Of a stretch of DNA of 64,000 nt, positions 21,401 through 30,821 are shown piece by piece (position 1 is the first letter of the stretch; each line of letters starts with the position of its first letter). Source of the stretch: Vibrio tarriae (GTDB lineage: Bacteria > Pseudomonadota > Gammaproteobacteria > Enterobacterales > Vibrionaceae); assembly GCF_002216685.1 (NCBI RefSeq), contig NZ_CP022353.1, positions 2,170,001 to 2,234,000 on the forward strand, in the 5' to 3' direction. A program made the translations under genes and the position numbers. Under the pieces are notes generated by a model that was not told where the DNA came from, did not search any database, and was given only the letters and a program-made list of their open reading frames with translations.

Positions 21401-21564
21401 ATACCTTGGTGGCTCACCGAAACGTAGATGATAGGAATGGTGACATCGGGGCTCGACTCTTTGGGAATGGTCAGGTAAGTCGCCACACCCGCAACCAAAA
21501 TGAACACCAGTAAGGTCAACATGGTGCGCGTACGAGACAACGCCGCATCAATCAGAGTGAACAT
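18445..21564 (-). CDS. RND family efflux pump, inner-membrane transporter
   Basis: A proton-driven trimeric efflux transporter of the AcrB/MexB superfamily. From ATG 21564 it is 1039 aa with the expected 12 membrane segments: TM1 (about 13-31), a group of six near 330-530 and a group near 860-1015, with two large periplasmic domains. The upstream in-frame extension lies inside the adaptor gene and is ignored; AGGAGC overlapping the adaptor stop is a good ribosome site. Its substrates cannot be told. It belongs to the IsoRND-like subgroup beginning SRTRTMLTLLVFILVAGV. No outer-membrane factor gene is adjacent; TolC is the likely partner. Confidence 0.93.
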   Translation of the reverse strand: MFTLIDAALSRTRTMLTLLVFILVAGVATYLTIPKESSPDVTIPIIYVSVSHQGISPSDAERLIVRPLEQEMRSIEGVKEMTATASEGHASVVLEFNVGVDLAKAMADVRDAVDLAKPKLPADSDEPTVNEVTLAAEQPVLSVVLYGTVPERTAVLIARQLRDKLESFRQILSVDIAGDREEIVEIIVDPLLMESYGLDQSDIYNLIALNNRVVAAGFVDTGYGRFSVKVPSVFESLKDVLELPIKVEGKQVITFGDVATVRKSFRDPESFARLDGKPAIVLDIKKRSGENIIETVELVKAVLGEAQARDDWPNNLLVKTIWDESEDVKLMLNDLQNNILSAIILVVVVIIAILGVRTSLLVGVSIPGSFLTGLLVLAVFGLTVNIVVLFALIMAVGMLVDGAIVVTEFADRRMQEGMHRSEAYRDAAKRMAWPITASTATTLAAFAPLLFWPDVTGEFMKYLPLTLMATLTASLVMALLFVPVLGSLFGRPQKVTQANQAQMVALHNGDFSQATGITKAYYHTLAIAIRHPIKILCGALLMSAAIAFAYGKAGLGAEFFPEVDPPFFSVKVRSYGDLSLNEKDRIMSDIEQVMLGHDEFESVYTRTGGDDEIGVVQITPVDWQYRRSVKAIIEELEQVTDTFPGVEIEYKFPDAGPPVEHDLEIEISARVADDLGKAVQQVRLWAESNQALTNLSDNGSKPGIDWKIDIRRDDASRFAADATLVGNTVQFVTNGLKIGDYLPDDSDEEVDILVRYPSEYRDIGRFDQLRVKTTQGLVPLTNFAQIIPEQKQDTIHRVDGRRVISVMADLKEGYNLALELPAIEQALRELNLPSSVEFRIRGQNEEQEHSAAFLEKAFMVALAAMAIILITQFNSFYQAFLILTAVIFSTVGVFAGLLIFQKPFGIIMSGIGVIALAGIVVNNNIVLIDTYNQLLNRGLSREEAILRTGVQRLRPVLLTTVTTILGLLPMVLEMNIDIINQKIEFGAPSTQWWSQLATAVAGGLAFATVLTLVLTPCLLMLGRRKAVLSEDAAPQDEQS

Positions 21565-21574
21565 GGTACGGCTC

Positions 21575-22675
21575 CTAGTGGGTTGCGCTGAGTTGAGTGG
21601 CGAGAACCTTATCTCCATCGCGAACAAATCCTTGTCCACGGGTAATAATATCCACTTGCTCGCCAAGTCCGGTTAACCAGACGCCATCTTGTTCTGCTTT
21701 CACCAGTTGGATTGGCACAAACTTGACGTGTTCACCTTGCAACGTTTTCACGCCAAGGTTGCCCTCTTCATCGAGCGCGAGCATGGCGGGGGTGATTTTG
21801 ATCGCGGCTTGAGAAATTAGGCTCAACTCAACTTCTGCGCTTACCCCTGCAGGAATGGCTTGTTGTGGGTTATCGACCTCAACTTCAATGGCAAAGGTAT
21901 TGGTTGCAGGCGATGAGAGCCTTGAAATATAGCGGACTTTACCTTGTGTTTGCGTGCCATCGATAAAGCGGATCCGCGCCGCTTGTTCAAGCTGCACATG
22001 TTGAATGTGTCGCTCACTGACATCCGCTTCTATCACCAATTTGTGCAGATCGATAATGGAGGCAACCGGATCACCAATCCCAACAAAATCGCCTTTTTCG
22101 ATAGGTAAAGTCTCCACGACACCATCAAAGGGGGCGCGAACTTGGGTATTATCCAGTAAACGTTGCACAGTACTGAGCGAGGATTGTGCGTCTGTGAGTG
22201 CTGCAGCTGCATTGGTAAAAGCCACTTCACCTTGTAAACCTTTATTTTTCAGTGCACTAGCCGCATTAAACTCTTGTTGCCGTACTCTGAGTTGCGCTTT
22301 CACTCGTTCTAATTGGGCATTAAGGTCGCCCTTATCAATCAAGGCGATTATCTGATTTTTTGTAACCACTTGCCCTTTCGCAATCTTCACCTCGGCGATC
22401 CGCCCAGCGATTTCAGCACCAATTTTAGCCTGCCGATCCGGCGCAGTTCGTCCGTACAGCTCGATAACTTTATCCGTTTGAGTTGCGCTAAAGGTTTGAT
22501 AACCGACTTTAGCTAGAGGGACTTCTATTTCAGTCGCCGTTTGCGGCTCTTCGGCATTGGAATCGCCTAAGCCTAACCAGAGTGCTAGCAAAATAATGAA
22601 CGCAAGAGAAATCAACCAAGGTTGATGAAGAAAGAAGTCGCGCGCTTGACGTGAAGATGTTTTGAGCGGAAACAT
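21575..22675 (-). CDS. RND efflux periplasmic adaptor (membrane fusion protein)
   Basis: Links the RND pump downstream to an outer-membrane channel. The 366-aa protein has a membrane anchor (about 20-38) with no lipobox cysteine, a lipoyl domain split by a coiled-coil hairpin (KIGAEIAGRIAEVKIAKGQVV ... TQVRAPFDGVVE), then a beta-barrel domain. Its stop codon is 10 bp before the pump ATG, so the two form an operon. Confidence 0.93.
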   Translation of the reverse strand: MFPLKTSSRQARDFFLHQPWLISLAFIILLALWLGLGDSNAEEPQTATEIEVPLAKVGYQTFSATQTDKVIELYGRTAPDRQAKIGAEIAGRIAEVKIAKGQVVTKNQIIALIDKGDLNAQLERVKAQLRVRQQEFNAASALKNKGLQGEVAFTNAAAALTDAQSSLSTVQRLLDNTQVRAPFDGVVETLPIEKGDFVGIGDPVASIIDLHKLVIEADVSERHIQHVQLEQAARIRFIDGTQTQGKVRYISRLSSPATNTFAIEVEVDNPQQAIPAGVSAEVELSLISQAAIKITPAMLALDEEGNLGVKTLQGEHVKFVPIQLVKAEQDGVWLTGLGEQVDIITRGQGFVRDGDKVLATQLSATH

Positions 22676-22770
22676 AACTATTCCTTATTGTAATCGCTAC
22701 GTGACATCCTAACACGCAGCGTCGGCCAATCGTTTATCGACTGGCCTTATTTTCCTGAAAAATCTCAGGA

Positions 22771-23112
22771 TTAGACGCTAAATGACGCGCCACAACCGCA
22801 CGTTGTCGTTGCATTCGGGTTATTCACGAAGAATCTTGAGCCTTCAAGACCTTCGGTATAGTCGACCACACCGCCGATCAAATATTGCAGACTCATAGGA
22901 TCAACCACCAAAATGACGCCGCTATTCTCAATTTTGGTGTCACCTTCGTTGACGGTTTCATCGAAAGTAAAGCCATATTGGAAGCCGCTACAACCACCAC
23001 CAGTGATGTAAACACGCAACATTAACGATGGGTTTTCTTCTTCTGCGATCAACGCTTTAACACGTTTTGCTGCCGCATCAGAAAAGGATAATGGAACATT
23101 AACTTCGCTCAC
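22771..23112 (-). CDS. erpA: iron-sulfur cluster insertion protein ErpA
   Basis: A-type carrier that delivers Fe-S clusters to enzymes such as those of isoprenoid synthesis. The 113-aa product begins at GTG 23112 ([20 protein letters not shown]), which gives the exact family length; the extra upstream codons are rejected. The three cluster-binding cysteines are Cys41 (GGGCSGF), Cys105 and Cys107 (TTCGCG). Divergent from hemL. Confidence 0.95.
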   Translation of the reverse strand: MSEVNVPLSFSDAAAKRVKALIAEEENPSLMLRVYITGGGCSGFQYGFTFDETVNEGDTKIENSGVILVVDPMSLQYLIGGVVDYTEGLEGSRFFVNNPNATTTCGCGASFSV

Positions 23113-23395
23113 GATGACCTCTCTCAGTCGTGGAAAATACAACAACACTGCAAAATCCGATGTGCTGCCGATCTAATAATGATAATGGCGGCGATTATCT
23201 AATACCTGAGTTGGCCGTTCAAGTATTAGCCTTAATCCGAAGCAACTTGGCGGATAAATTCGCTTTCTTGCTCGCTATTTTGCGGATGCAGACAGGGAAA
23301 ATCGATCAAAATGTAGCGAAAACATTTCACCCACTGGAGCATAGGCGTACAATGCGCCCCAAAATTGGTCCGATTCATCATAAGAGGAAACTAGC

Positions 23396-24694
23396 ATGAC
23401 CAAATCAGCCGAGTTGTATCAAAAGGCGCAAACCACGATTCCGGGTGGAGTTAACTCTCCTGTTCGAGCCTTTAACGGAGTGGGTGGTTCACCGATTTTC
23501 ATTGATCGTGCCGATGGCGCGCTGATTTTTGATGCCGATGGTAAAGCATACATTGACTACGTGGGATCATGGGGACCAATGATTCTCGGCCACAACCATG
23601 CGGTAATTCGTGAAGCGGTGATTCAAGCAGCACAACGCGGTTTAAGTTTCGGTGCACCTACCGAGATGGAAATTACCATGGCAGAGTTGGTCTCTGAGCT
23701 CGTTCCTTCAATGGAACAATTGCGGATGGTGAACTCGGGCACTGAAGCGACGATGAGTGCGATTCGTCTTGCGCGTGGTTATACAGGCCGTGACAAAATC
23801 ATCAAGTTTGAAGGCTGTTACCATGGTCATGCTGACAGCTTACTAGTTAAAGCGGGATCTGGGGCTTTGACTCTAGGCCAACCAAGTTCACCCGGCGTTC
23901 CTACTGATTTTGCCAAGCACACCTTAACTGCTCGTTTTAACGATCTAGACTCAGTGCGTGAGCTGTTTGCGGCCAATCAAGGTGAAATCGCCTGCATTAT
24001 CGTTGAACCCGTGGCTGGCAATATGAACTGCATCCCACCAGTGGAAGGTTTCCATGAGGGACTGCGTGAAATTTGTGACCAAGAAGGCGCACTGCTGATT
24101 TTCGATGAAGTGATGACCGGTTTTCGTGTCGCATTGGGCGGAGCTCAAGCGCACTACAACATCAAACCTGATTTGACGACACTTGGTAAAGTGATCGGAG
24201 GCGGCATGCCAGTCGGCGCTTTTGGTGGTCGCCGTGAAATAATGCAATACATTGCGCCAACAGGTCCGGTTTACCAAGCAGGCACCTTATCAGGCAACCC
24301 GATTGCAATGGCGGCGGGTTATGCATGTCTGACTCTACTTCGTGAAGAAGGCAATGAAAAGCGCTTAGCCGCCAAAACCAAGCAACTGGCTGACGGCTTT
24401 AAATCTCTGGCCGATCAACATGGTATTCCACTTTTGGTACACCAAGTTGGCGGTATGTTCGGTTTCTTCTTTACCGAACAAGAGAAAGTGACTTGCTATG
24501 AAGATGTCGCCCGTTGCGATGTAGAGCGTTTCAAACGTTTCTTCCACTTGATGCTGCAACACGGAGTTTATCTCGCCCCCTCTGCCTTTGAAGCAAGTTT
24601 TACCTCGCTGGCGCACGGTTCAAAAGAAATTGAAGCAACCTTGGAAGCCGCGGATCGCAGCTTTGCGATTTTGGCATTGGAAGCGAAAGCTTAA
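23396..24694 (+). CDS. hemL: glutamate-1-semialdehyde 2,1-aminomutase
   Basis: Makes 5-aminolevulinate in the C5 haem pathway. The 432-aa PLP enzyme has the cofactor lysine at 265 ([17 protein letters not shown]) and the N-terminal [16 protein letters not shown] block. The AGAGGAAA site is 7 bp upstream of the ATG. The 283 bp between erpA and hemL must hold both divergent promoters; no other gene is visible there. Confidence 0.96.
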   Translation: MTKSAELYQKAQTTIPGGVNSPVRAFNGVGGSPIFIDRADGALIFDADGKAYIDYVGSWGPMILGHNHAVIREAVIQAAQRGLSFGAPTEMEITMAELVSELVPSMEQLRMVNSGTEATMSAIRLARGYTGRDKIIKFEGCYHGHADSLLVKAGSGALTLGQPSSPGVPTDFAKHTLTARFNDLDSVRELFAANQGEIACIIVEPVAGNMNCIPPVEGFHEGLREICDQEGALLIFDEVMTGFRVALGGAQAHYNIKPDLTTLGKVIGGGMPVGAFGGRREIMQYIAPTGPVYQAGTLSGNPIAMAAGYACLTLLREEGNEKRLAAKTKQLADGFKSLADQHGIPLLVHQVGGMFGFFFTEQEKVTCYEDVARCDVERFKRFFHLMLQHGVYLAPSAFEASFTSLAHGSKEIEATLEAADRSFAILALEAKA

Positions 24695-24717
24695 CAAACT
24701 GCGTGATCTCACTTTTC

Positions 24718-24741
24718 AAAGGCAGCCGAGGCTGCCTTTTT
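24718..24741 (+). terminator. hemL terminator
   Basis: GGCAGC-CGAG-GCTGCC (24721-24736) followed by T5. The reverse side carries an A/T tract, so it may also end the small minus-strand gene at 24756. Confidence 0.85.
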
Positions 24742-24755
24742 CATTCAATGAAGAT

Positions 24756-24872
24756 TTATTGCCAATAATAGACACTCAGTAGCACGAGAGCGCAAATCAC
24801 TACGCCAAACCACGGAATCGGTCTACGTTTCGCTTTCTTGTCACAACATTCATTTTTATCACAACAGCCCAT
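24756..24872 (-). CDS. 38-residue cysteine-rich membrane peptide
   Basis: A small gene not obvious in routine calls. Reading down from ATG 24872 gives 38 codons and a TAA at 24756. The peptide begins MGCCDKNECCDKKAKRRPIP, with two Cys-Cys pairs, then has a membrane helix of about 17 residues (WFGVVICALVLLSVYYW). A strong ribosome site GGAGG lies six bases before the ATG. By the positive-inside rule the KKAKRRP stretch puts the cysteines in the cytoplasm. It is convergent with hemL and divergent from the AI-2E gene. I do not recognise a named family; metal or redox binding is only a guess from the cysteines. Confidence 0.75.
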   Translation of the reverse strand: MGCCDKNECCDKKAKRRPIPWFGVVICALVLLSVYYWQ

Positions 24873-24947
24873 CTCGACCTCCGGATTGCTAAGCAGCTGA
24901 ATTGGCGTCATTATAACGCTTCCAATTCCTTTAGGTGGACAACTCCT

Positions 24948-26033
24948 GTGTCAGAAAAAATCAAATTAGCATCCAGTCATCGCGTATTAGTTGTGGCGCT
25001 GCTGGCTTCTGCACTCGCGTGTTACTGGTTAGTCGAGCCTTATATCAACTCGATTGTCATGGCCTTCATCATCTCGTTATTGATGTTCCCTATCCATGAT
25101 TGGCTTGATAAAAAGCTTCCTTCACACCATAACATCTCTGCCTTTTTATCCTGTGTGGTGCTGACCTTCATCGTGGTAATTCCGTTGTTGCTTATCTTCG
25201 GAGCCATCGTACAACAAGGATCCAAGTTCTCTCAAAACCTTTATTCTTGGGTGACCCATGGGGGAATTCAGGAGCTATTGAGTCATCCTTGGGTTGTAAA
25301 AGCGCTTAGCCTCGCGAATCAATATCTTCCTTTTGAAGAGATTAGCCCACAGCAAATCGCCCAGCGTGTTGCTCAATTTGCTACAACCTTTGGCACTAAT
25401 TTAGTCAGCATCAGTGCCAAAATTCTCGGGGATGCCACCAGCTTCGTGATGCATTTTTTCCTGATGCTGTTTGTACTGTTCTTCCTACTGCGCGATCACG
25501 ACAAGATCATCAGTGCGATTCGTCATATTCTGCCACTCTCTCGCAGCCAAGAAGATCGACTTTTGAGAGAGATTGAAAATGTTTCTAAATCTGCGGTGAT
25601 GGGTTCTTTTTTAACCGCTATTGCACAAGGTGTGGCTGGTGGTTTAGGCATGTGGCTAGCTGGTTTCCCGGGACTCTTTTGGGGAACCATGATGGGCTTT
25701 GCTTCCTTTATCCCCGTAGTAGGGACCGCGTTAATTTGGATCCCAGCGACGCTCTACCTATTTTTAACGGGTGATACCACTTGGGCAATTTTCCTTACTA
25801 TTTGGAGTATTGCGGTTGTGGGATCTATTGATAACTTACTCCGCCCCTTCTTAATGCAAGGCAGCGCAGGGATGAATACCTTGATGATTTTCTTCTCCCT
25901 GCTCGGCGGTATTCAGTTGTTTGGTTTAATTGGCTTAATTTATGGCCCGCTGATTTTTGCTATCACAATAGTGCTGTTTAATATCTACGAAGAAGAATTT
26001 CACAGCTTTTTAGATCAGCAAGATAGGAGCTAA
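24948..26033 (+). CDS. AI-2E family (PerM-like) membrane protein
   Basis: A 361-aa polytopic protein of the AI-2E/UPF0118 family, whose members have been linked to AI-2 export or Na+/H+ exchange; the substrate here is unknown. It has paired N-terminal helices (about 12-60), one helix near 65-85, a soluble part, and four to five C-terminal helices with the family block FIPVVGTALIWIPATLYL and the loop IDNLLRPFLMQGSAGM. The start is a GTG at 24948 with AGGTGG upstream; the GTG codes the first Met of MSEKIKLASSHRVL. Confidence 0.9.
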   Translation: MSEKIKLASSHRVLVVALLASALACYWLVEPYINSIVMAFIISLLMFPIHDWLDKKLPSHHNISAFLSCVVLTFIVVIPLLLIFGAIVQQGSKFSQNLYSWVTHGGIQELLSHPWVVKALSLANQYLPFEEISPQQIAQRVAQFATTFGTNLVSISAKILGDATSFVMHFFLMLFVLFFLLRDHDKIISAIRHILPLSRSQEDRLLREIENVSKSAVMGSFLTAIAQGVAGGLGMWLAGFPGLFWGTMMGFASFIPVVGTALIWIPATLYLFLTGDTTWAIFLTIWSIAVVGSIDNLLRPFLMQGSAGMNTLMIFFSLLGGIQLFGLIGLIYGPLIFAITIVLFNIYEEEFHSFLDQQDRS

Positions 26034-26054
26034 CACCAAGTTAGGGTTTCATTC

Positions 26055-26090
26055 AAGGGGCAGAGTATGCGAAAATCTGCCCCCTTTTCT
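26055..26090 (+). terminator. terminator between the AI-2E gene and rsmC
   Basis: AAGGGGCAGA (26055-26064) pairs with TCTGCCCC(C)TT near 26076-26086 with one bulge, then T-rich sequence. Confidence 0.7.
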
Positions 26091-26105
26091 TGAGTAGAGC
26101 GTGTC

Positions 26106-27128
26106 ATGCAACCTTATACTGCCCCGAGTGAAATCGCCCTTCGCCAACTCGACTATTTTGCTGATAAGCATGTACTGGTCGCGGGCGAAGTTGAAGATCG
26201 TTTTCCTATCGAACTTCGTCAACATTGCGCTTCCGTTTCGGTGTTTACCACGCACTACGGCTACTACTCACAGCTCAAAGCTTATCCTGAGATTACTTGC
26301 TACTTTGGCGAGCAGTTAACTGCGGATCTCAATGCCGACCTAATTTTGCTTTACTGGCCTAAAGCTAAACAAGAGGCAGAATATTTACTCGCGATGCTGC
26401 TGGCAAAACTCGGTACAGGCACTGAAATTGTGGTGGTCGGAGAAAACCGCTCTGGAGTGAAGAGCATTGAAAAAATGTTCGCCGCTTATGGCTCAATCCA
26501 CAAATACGACTCTGCACGCCGCTGCTCATTTTATTGGGGACAATGTGTCCATGCTCCAGCCGTTTTTGATATTGAGCAATGGTTTAAATCCTACGCAGTA
26601 AGCTATCAAGATCATGAGCTGACTATCCGAAGCTTGCCGGGGGTTTTTAGCCATGGCGAGTTTGATTTGGGAAGTCGCTTACTGCTCGATACCTTACCGC
26701 CCCTGAATGGCAAGGTAATCGATATTGGCTGTGGTGCCGGAGTTTTGGGCTGTGTGATGGCAAAACTCAACCCGAACATTGCATTAGAGATGACAGACAT
26801 CAGTGCTCTGGCGATTCGTTCTAGCCAAGAAACCCTAGTGGCTAACCAATTGCACGGCAAAGTTTATCCATCCGATATGTTTTCCGATACCGAGCATCAC
26901 TACGATTATATTGTGACCAACCCGCCATTCCATTCGGGGCTGGATACCAGCTATAGCGCCACAGAGCGTCTTCTCGCCGAATCCATCGATCATCTTGCTT
27001 CTGGAGGATCGATCTGGGTGGTAGCGAACAGCTTTTTGAAGTATCCACCAATTCTTGAGCAAGCGTTTGGTCATTGTGATATCGCCGCCAAAACCAATAA
27101 ATTTGCCATCTATCACGCAAAAAAATAA
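26106..27128 (+). CDS. rsmC: 16S rRNA (G1207-N2)-methyltransferase
   Basis: RsmC methylates G1207 of 16S rRNA in the 30S subunit. The 340-aa protein has an N-terminal degenerate methyltransferase-like half and a C-terminal catalytic half with the SAM motif [16 protein letters not shown] near 200 and the amino-methylation motif NPPFHSG near 275. Length and both motifs match the family. Confidence 0.95.
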   Translation: MQPYTAPSEIALRQLDYFADKHVLVAGEVEDRFPIELRQHCASVSVFTTHYGYYSQLKAYPEITCYFGEQLTADLNADLILLYWPKAKQEAEYLLAMLLAKLGTGTEIVVVGENRSGVKSIEKMFAAYGSIHKYDSARRCSFYWGQCVHAPAVFDIEQWFKSYAVSYQDHELTIRSLPGVFSHGEFDLGSRLLLDTLPPLNGKVIDIGCGAGVLGCVMAKLNPNIALEMTDISALAIRSSQETLVANQLHGKVYPSDMFSDTEHHYDYIVTNPPFHSGLDTSYSATERLLAESIDHLASGGSIWVVANSFLKYPPILEQAFGHCDIAAKTNKFAIYHAKK

Positions 27129-27334
27129 CTCGTTACATTTTGCCGCTTTTAACGTAAATCAATCCCAAAAGCGGCATACTCCTCACATTTTTGCGTCTAT
27201 GCACACGCTTTAGCTTGGACTTACTTGTCAAAGTAAAAAAACTCGTTAATTTCGTTACTTTAGGTTTTCCTTGTCTATCACACACTCGTGCTTGGCGCTC
27301 GCCGCAGAGTTTCACCGAAAGTAACACCTTAATT

Positions 27335-30300
27335 ATGTTTAGGTTCTATCGAAAACAAAAATTCAAACGCCTGCAAAATACGCTGATGGCAGCATTTTTG
27401 GCTCTCAGCATTATTCCATTGACCATTACTGCACTGTTTTTCCTGCATTCACACAGTAAAGATCTGGAACAGCAGAGTACTTCTTATCTTGTTTCTGTTC
27501 GGGATAATAAACAGCAACAAGTTATTGACTACATGATGGCCAAAGAGTCGGAAGTGATGGGCTTTGTCCGTTCCGAGCTGGCTTATGCCAGTGGCGGGCG
27601 TTTTTATGGTCTGGTGAATGCTTTCCAGCGTTTAGACGTCAGTATTGAAGCGGCTCGTGAGCATGCTCAGCAGCGCTATATCACCGGCTCTGGTGATCAA
27701 ATAAAAACCTCGGTACTCCCCCAATCAAGCAGCTACGTGGGCAGTGAACGCTACCGACTGCTGCATAAACGCTATCACTGGGCTTATTTAGAACTGCTTA
27801 AACGTTCGGACTTTGATGACATCTTATTGGTCGATATTGATGGCAACGTCGTTTATTCGATTTATAAATATGACAATTTTGGCACTAACTTATTAACGGG
27901 CAAATACCAAGACTCCAATCTAGGCCATACCTTCAAGCGTTTAGAACAAACGGTCAATGAACAGCGCAAAACCAACGAAGATTTTACTCCTGTCGTGATT
28001 TCTGATTTTGTGCAAGAAGATGGCAAACAATACGCTTGGCTTGGCGCACCGATTATTCAACAAGGCTATTTACATAGCTACGCTATGTTCCGCTTGCCAA
28101 GTAATGCGATCACAAAACTCATCGCAGAAGGCAGTAGCAACCCCTCCATGCAAACCATTTTGGTGGGACAAGATCACCGCTCAAGAACTTTAACTTCCGC
28201 CGAAATTGCGGTTGAAAAGAGTAAAGAAGTGGTCGATTTAGCCTTATCGGGCAAACGCGCCGTAGGCACTTATACCAATACTGATGGTGAACAGATCATC
28301 GCGGCCTATGCACCGATCAATTTGAAAAATATCCATTGGGCACTGGTGGTTGAACTGCCTGAGAAAGAAGCGTTTGCTCGCGTTCGTCAGTTAGAAAAAC
28401 TGTTTGTTTTTGCGATGTTGACGGCCATCGTCTTAGTAGTCATTGCCTCACATTACCTTTCCAATTTCATTACCTCACCGCTTTTGAAGCTGACATGGGC
28501 AGCCGAACGTGTTTCGGCAGGCGATCTTGATGAAGCCATGATCAATACCGAACGCAAAGATGAAATTGGCCGATTGGCGGTTAGTTTTGAGCGCATGCAG
28601 CGTTCCATTCGCGAAAAAATATCGCTGATCAAATCGCAAAACAAAGAGTTAGAGAACAACTTACTGATCATTCGTAAACAAAACGATGAGTTGCAGCTAG
28701 CGAATAAGCTGAAAGATGAGTTCCTCGCCACTACATCACATGAATTACGCACTCCATTGCATGGCATGATTGGCATTGCCGAAGCGCTGATCTCTGGAGC
28801 GAATGGTCATATTTCAGCGGCACACAAGTATCAACTCGACATCATCATCAGCAGTGGGCAGCGATTAGCAACTCTGGTTGATGACTTACTCGATTACCAC
28901 AAAATGCGCTATGGCGCGCTGGATATTCAAAGGTGTGCCGTCGATTTATCGAGCGCCACGCGCTTGGTCTTAGAGCTTTCTCACCATTTACTCGGCAAGA
29001 AAACGCTGCGCATTATTAATCAGGTCTCAGAGCAACCTGTCTGGGTTTCAGCGGATCCTCAACGCTTAGAGCAAGTCCTATATAACTTGATCGGTAATGC
29101 CATTAAGTACACTTCCGAAGGCAAAATTGTTATTTCCGCGACTTATATTGACGATAAAGTGCGGGTGCAAGTGGTGGATACAGGACAAGGCATTCCGGCA
29201 GAGCAACTAGAGCATATTTTTGAGCCATTGATTCAAGCAGGTCATGACACCAGTCGTTATCGCCAAGGCGCAGGGCTCGGGCTTTCAATCAGCCGTCAAT
29301 TAATTGAGTTGATGCACGGAACACTCTACGTGAGTAGCCAGCCGATGGTTGGTACAACCTTCAGCTTTACGCTGCCTCTCGCTAGTGAAGAAGAGATTGC
29401 TCAAGCTCGCTTGACCGAACTCCCTCACTTTCAAGCACCTGAGGTGTTAGATACCGAGCTGCCAGAACAAAGCACCTTACCCGAAAATGAACATGGCCCA
29501 CTTCTGCTGGTGGCCGATGATGAACCTGTCAACCTGCGTGTGTTGGACAGCTTCTTACGTCTTGAAGGTTACCGTGTGCATACCGCGCAAGATGGGCATC
29601 AAGTGCTTGAAGCGATTAAACGTGAAAAACCTGAATTGGTGTTACTCGACATCATGATGCCAGGAATGAGCGGTTATCAAGTGTGTGAAAAACTTCGACA
29701 AACATACGACCACGCTGAACTCCCTATTATTATGCTGACGGCACTCAACCAGTCTGATGACCGAGTGCGAGGGTTTGAAGCCGGAGCCAATGACTACTTA
29801 TCCAAACCATTCAACAAGCAAGAGCTGGCCGCGCGCATTGTCGCTCACCTCACGGCTAGCAAAGCGGAACTGCGCCGAATTGAGAATGCCCAGCTACAAA
29901 AAGAGTTGAAGCATCGAGCTATGGTAGAAGCGAGCCTACTGGAAACCCAAGGCCGCTTATTGGAACAGTTAGAATCTGCGCCAGAAGCGATTTTGTGCGT
30001 CAAAGAAGGCAATAAAGTACGTTTTGCTAATGAAGCGGCAGCACGTTTATTTAGACGTACCCCTGAGCAGCTCAAACGCTCCAACGCCGAAGAGTTGATT
30101 GCACCTAAATTCCTGAATATTGAACAAGAGCATTACTGCGGCAATATCGATGTTTACGTCGATGATGTTCGCCAGCATCTCTCTGCAGATGTCCTGCGCT
30201 TGCCGCAAGGTTCTGGCTTACAAGCGATGTACATTTTTAATGTCGGCGGCAGCGTCAATGCCGCACGGATTCATAACCTAGAAACCGCGGTAGAAGCCCT

Positions 30301-30724
30301 GTCTAGCTATGCTTTCGAAGGCGATAAAGACAAACTGCAAAAACTCAAGGAACTGGGTGGTGAGTTTACTCGTCTTGCTGATAAAGCTTCTGGCGAGTAT
30401 CAATCGAAACAAGATTTGATGCGTGCCGTGTTAGTCGAAGCCATGACCAGTGCCTTGAACTATTGGGAGCGAGTCTCAGGACAGAGCAAGTTTACTTTTG
30501 CAGAGCAAAGTGGCTTATGGCGCGTTTATCTTGACCGCAGCACGCTACAAACTCGTACCCTAGACAAATACTTACGAATTGAGACACTGCCTAAAACACC
30601 GCGTTGGCGAACCGTACTGAACTCGCTCGACTACATTCTTGAGCATTGCAAAGAAGCAGGTCCTGAACGCACTCACATCGAAATGCAGCGCGATAAATTA
30701 CAAAAACTCCTGACCAGTGAGTAA
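27335..30724 (+). CDS. chiS: chitin sensor/regulator ChiS (hybrid histidine kinase, DNA-binding)
   Basis: ChiS turns on chitin-use genes when chitin-oligosaccharide binding protein (CBP) is loaded with (GlcNAc)n; work on V. cholerae showed that it binds DNA directly at the chb promoter. From ATG 27335 it is 1129 aa, the known length; the frame is open 48 codons further up without a good start. In order: membrane helix (about 18-38), periplasmic sensor (about 40-350), second helix (about 355-377), HAMP, histidine-kinase domain with His469 (TSHELRTPLHG), ATPase domain with GQGIPAEQLEHIF and GAGLGLSISRQ, receiver with Asp772 (LLDIMMPGMSGYQ), PAS-like segment (about 880-930) and a C-terminal domain to 1129. 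It lies just upstream of the operon it controls. Confidence 0.97.
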   Translation: MFRFYRKQKFKRLQNTLMAAFLALSIIPLTITALFFLHSHSKDLEQQSTSYLVSVRDNKQQQVIDYMMAKESEVMGFVRSELAYASGGRFYGLVNAFQRLDVSIEAAREHAQQRYITGSGDQIKTSVLPQSSSYVGSERYRLLHKRYHWAYLELLKRSDFDDILLVDIDGNVVYSIYKYDNFGTNLLTGKYQDSNLGHTFKRLEQTVNEQRKTNEDFTPVVISDFVQEDGKQYAWLGAPIIQQGYLHSYAMFRLPSNAITKLIAEGSSNPSMQTILVGQDHRSRTLTSAEIAVEKSKEVVDLALSGKRAVGTYTNTDGEQIIAAYAPINLKNIHWALVVELPEKEAFARVRQLEKLFVFAMLTAIVLVVIASHYLSNFITSPLLKLTWAAERVSAGDLDEAMINTERKDEIGRLAVSFERMQRSIREKISLIKSQNKELENNLLIIRKQNDELQLANKLKDEFLATTSHELRTPLHGMIGIAEALISGANGHISAAHKYQLDIIISSGQRLATLVDDLLDYHKMRYGALDIQRCAVDLSSATRLVLELSHHLLGKKTLRIINQVSEQPVWVSADPQRLEQVLYNLIGNAIKYTSEGKIVISATYIDDKVRVQVVDTGQGIPAEQLEHIFEPLIQAGHDTSRYRQGAGLGLSISRQLIELMHGTLYVSSQPMVGTTFSFTLPLASEEEIAQARLTELPHFQAPEVLDTELPEQSTLPENEHGPLLLVADDEPVNLRVLDSFLRLEGYRVHTAQDGHQVLEAIKREKPELVLLDIMMPGMSGYQVCEKLRQTYDHAELPIIMLTALNQSDDRVRGFEAGANDYLSKPFNKQELAARIVAHLTASKAELRRIENAQLQKELKHRAMVEASLLETQGRLLEQLESAPEAILCVKEGNKVRFANEAAARLFRRTPEQLKRSNAEELIAPKFLNIEQEHYCGNIDVYVDDVRQHLSADVLRLPQGSGLQAMYIFNVGGSVNAARIHNLETAVEALSSYAFEGDKDKLQKLKELGGEFTRLADKASGEYQSKQDLMRAVLVEAMTSALNYWERVSGQSKFTFAEQSGLWRVYLDRSTLQTRTLDKYLRIETLPKTPRWRTVLNSLDYILEHCKEAGPERTHIEMQRDKLQKLLTSE

Positions 30725-30745
30725 AGCAATCCACCAGCTAGTCAT

Positions 30746-30770
30746 AAAAACCACCGCATGGTGGTTTTTT
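30746..30770 (+). terminator. chiS terminator
   Basis: A5-CCACC-GCAT-GGTGG-T6 just after the chiS stop (30724). Confidence 0.88.
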
Positions 30771-30821
30771 ATTACCATAACAAAACGCTTTCCCAGCGCG
30801 GTTATTCAACGTATTGAAGTT

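Noticed and set aside
22740..22770. TCCTGA/TCAGGA hairpin as erpA terminator
   Set aside because: No T-run follows on the minus strand; stem is only six pairs.
27140..27176. 10-bp stem TGCCGCTTTT/AAAAGCGGCA after rsmC as a terminator
   Set aside because: The loop is 16 bases and no T-run follows; it may be a weak structure but is not supported as a terminator.
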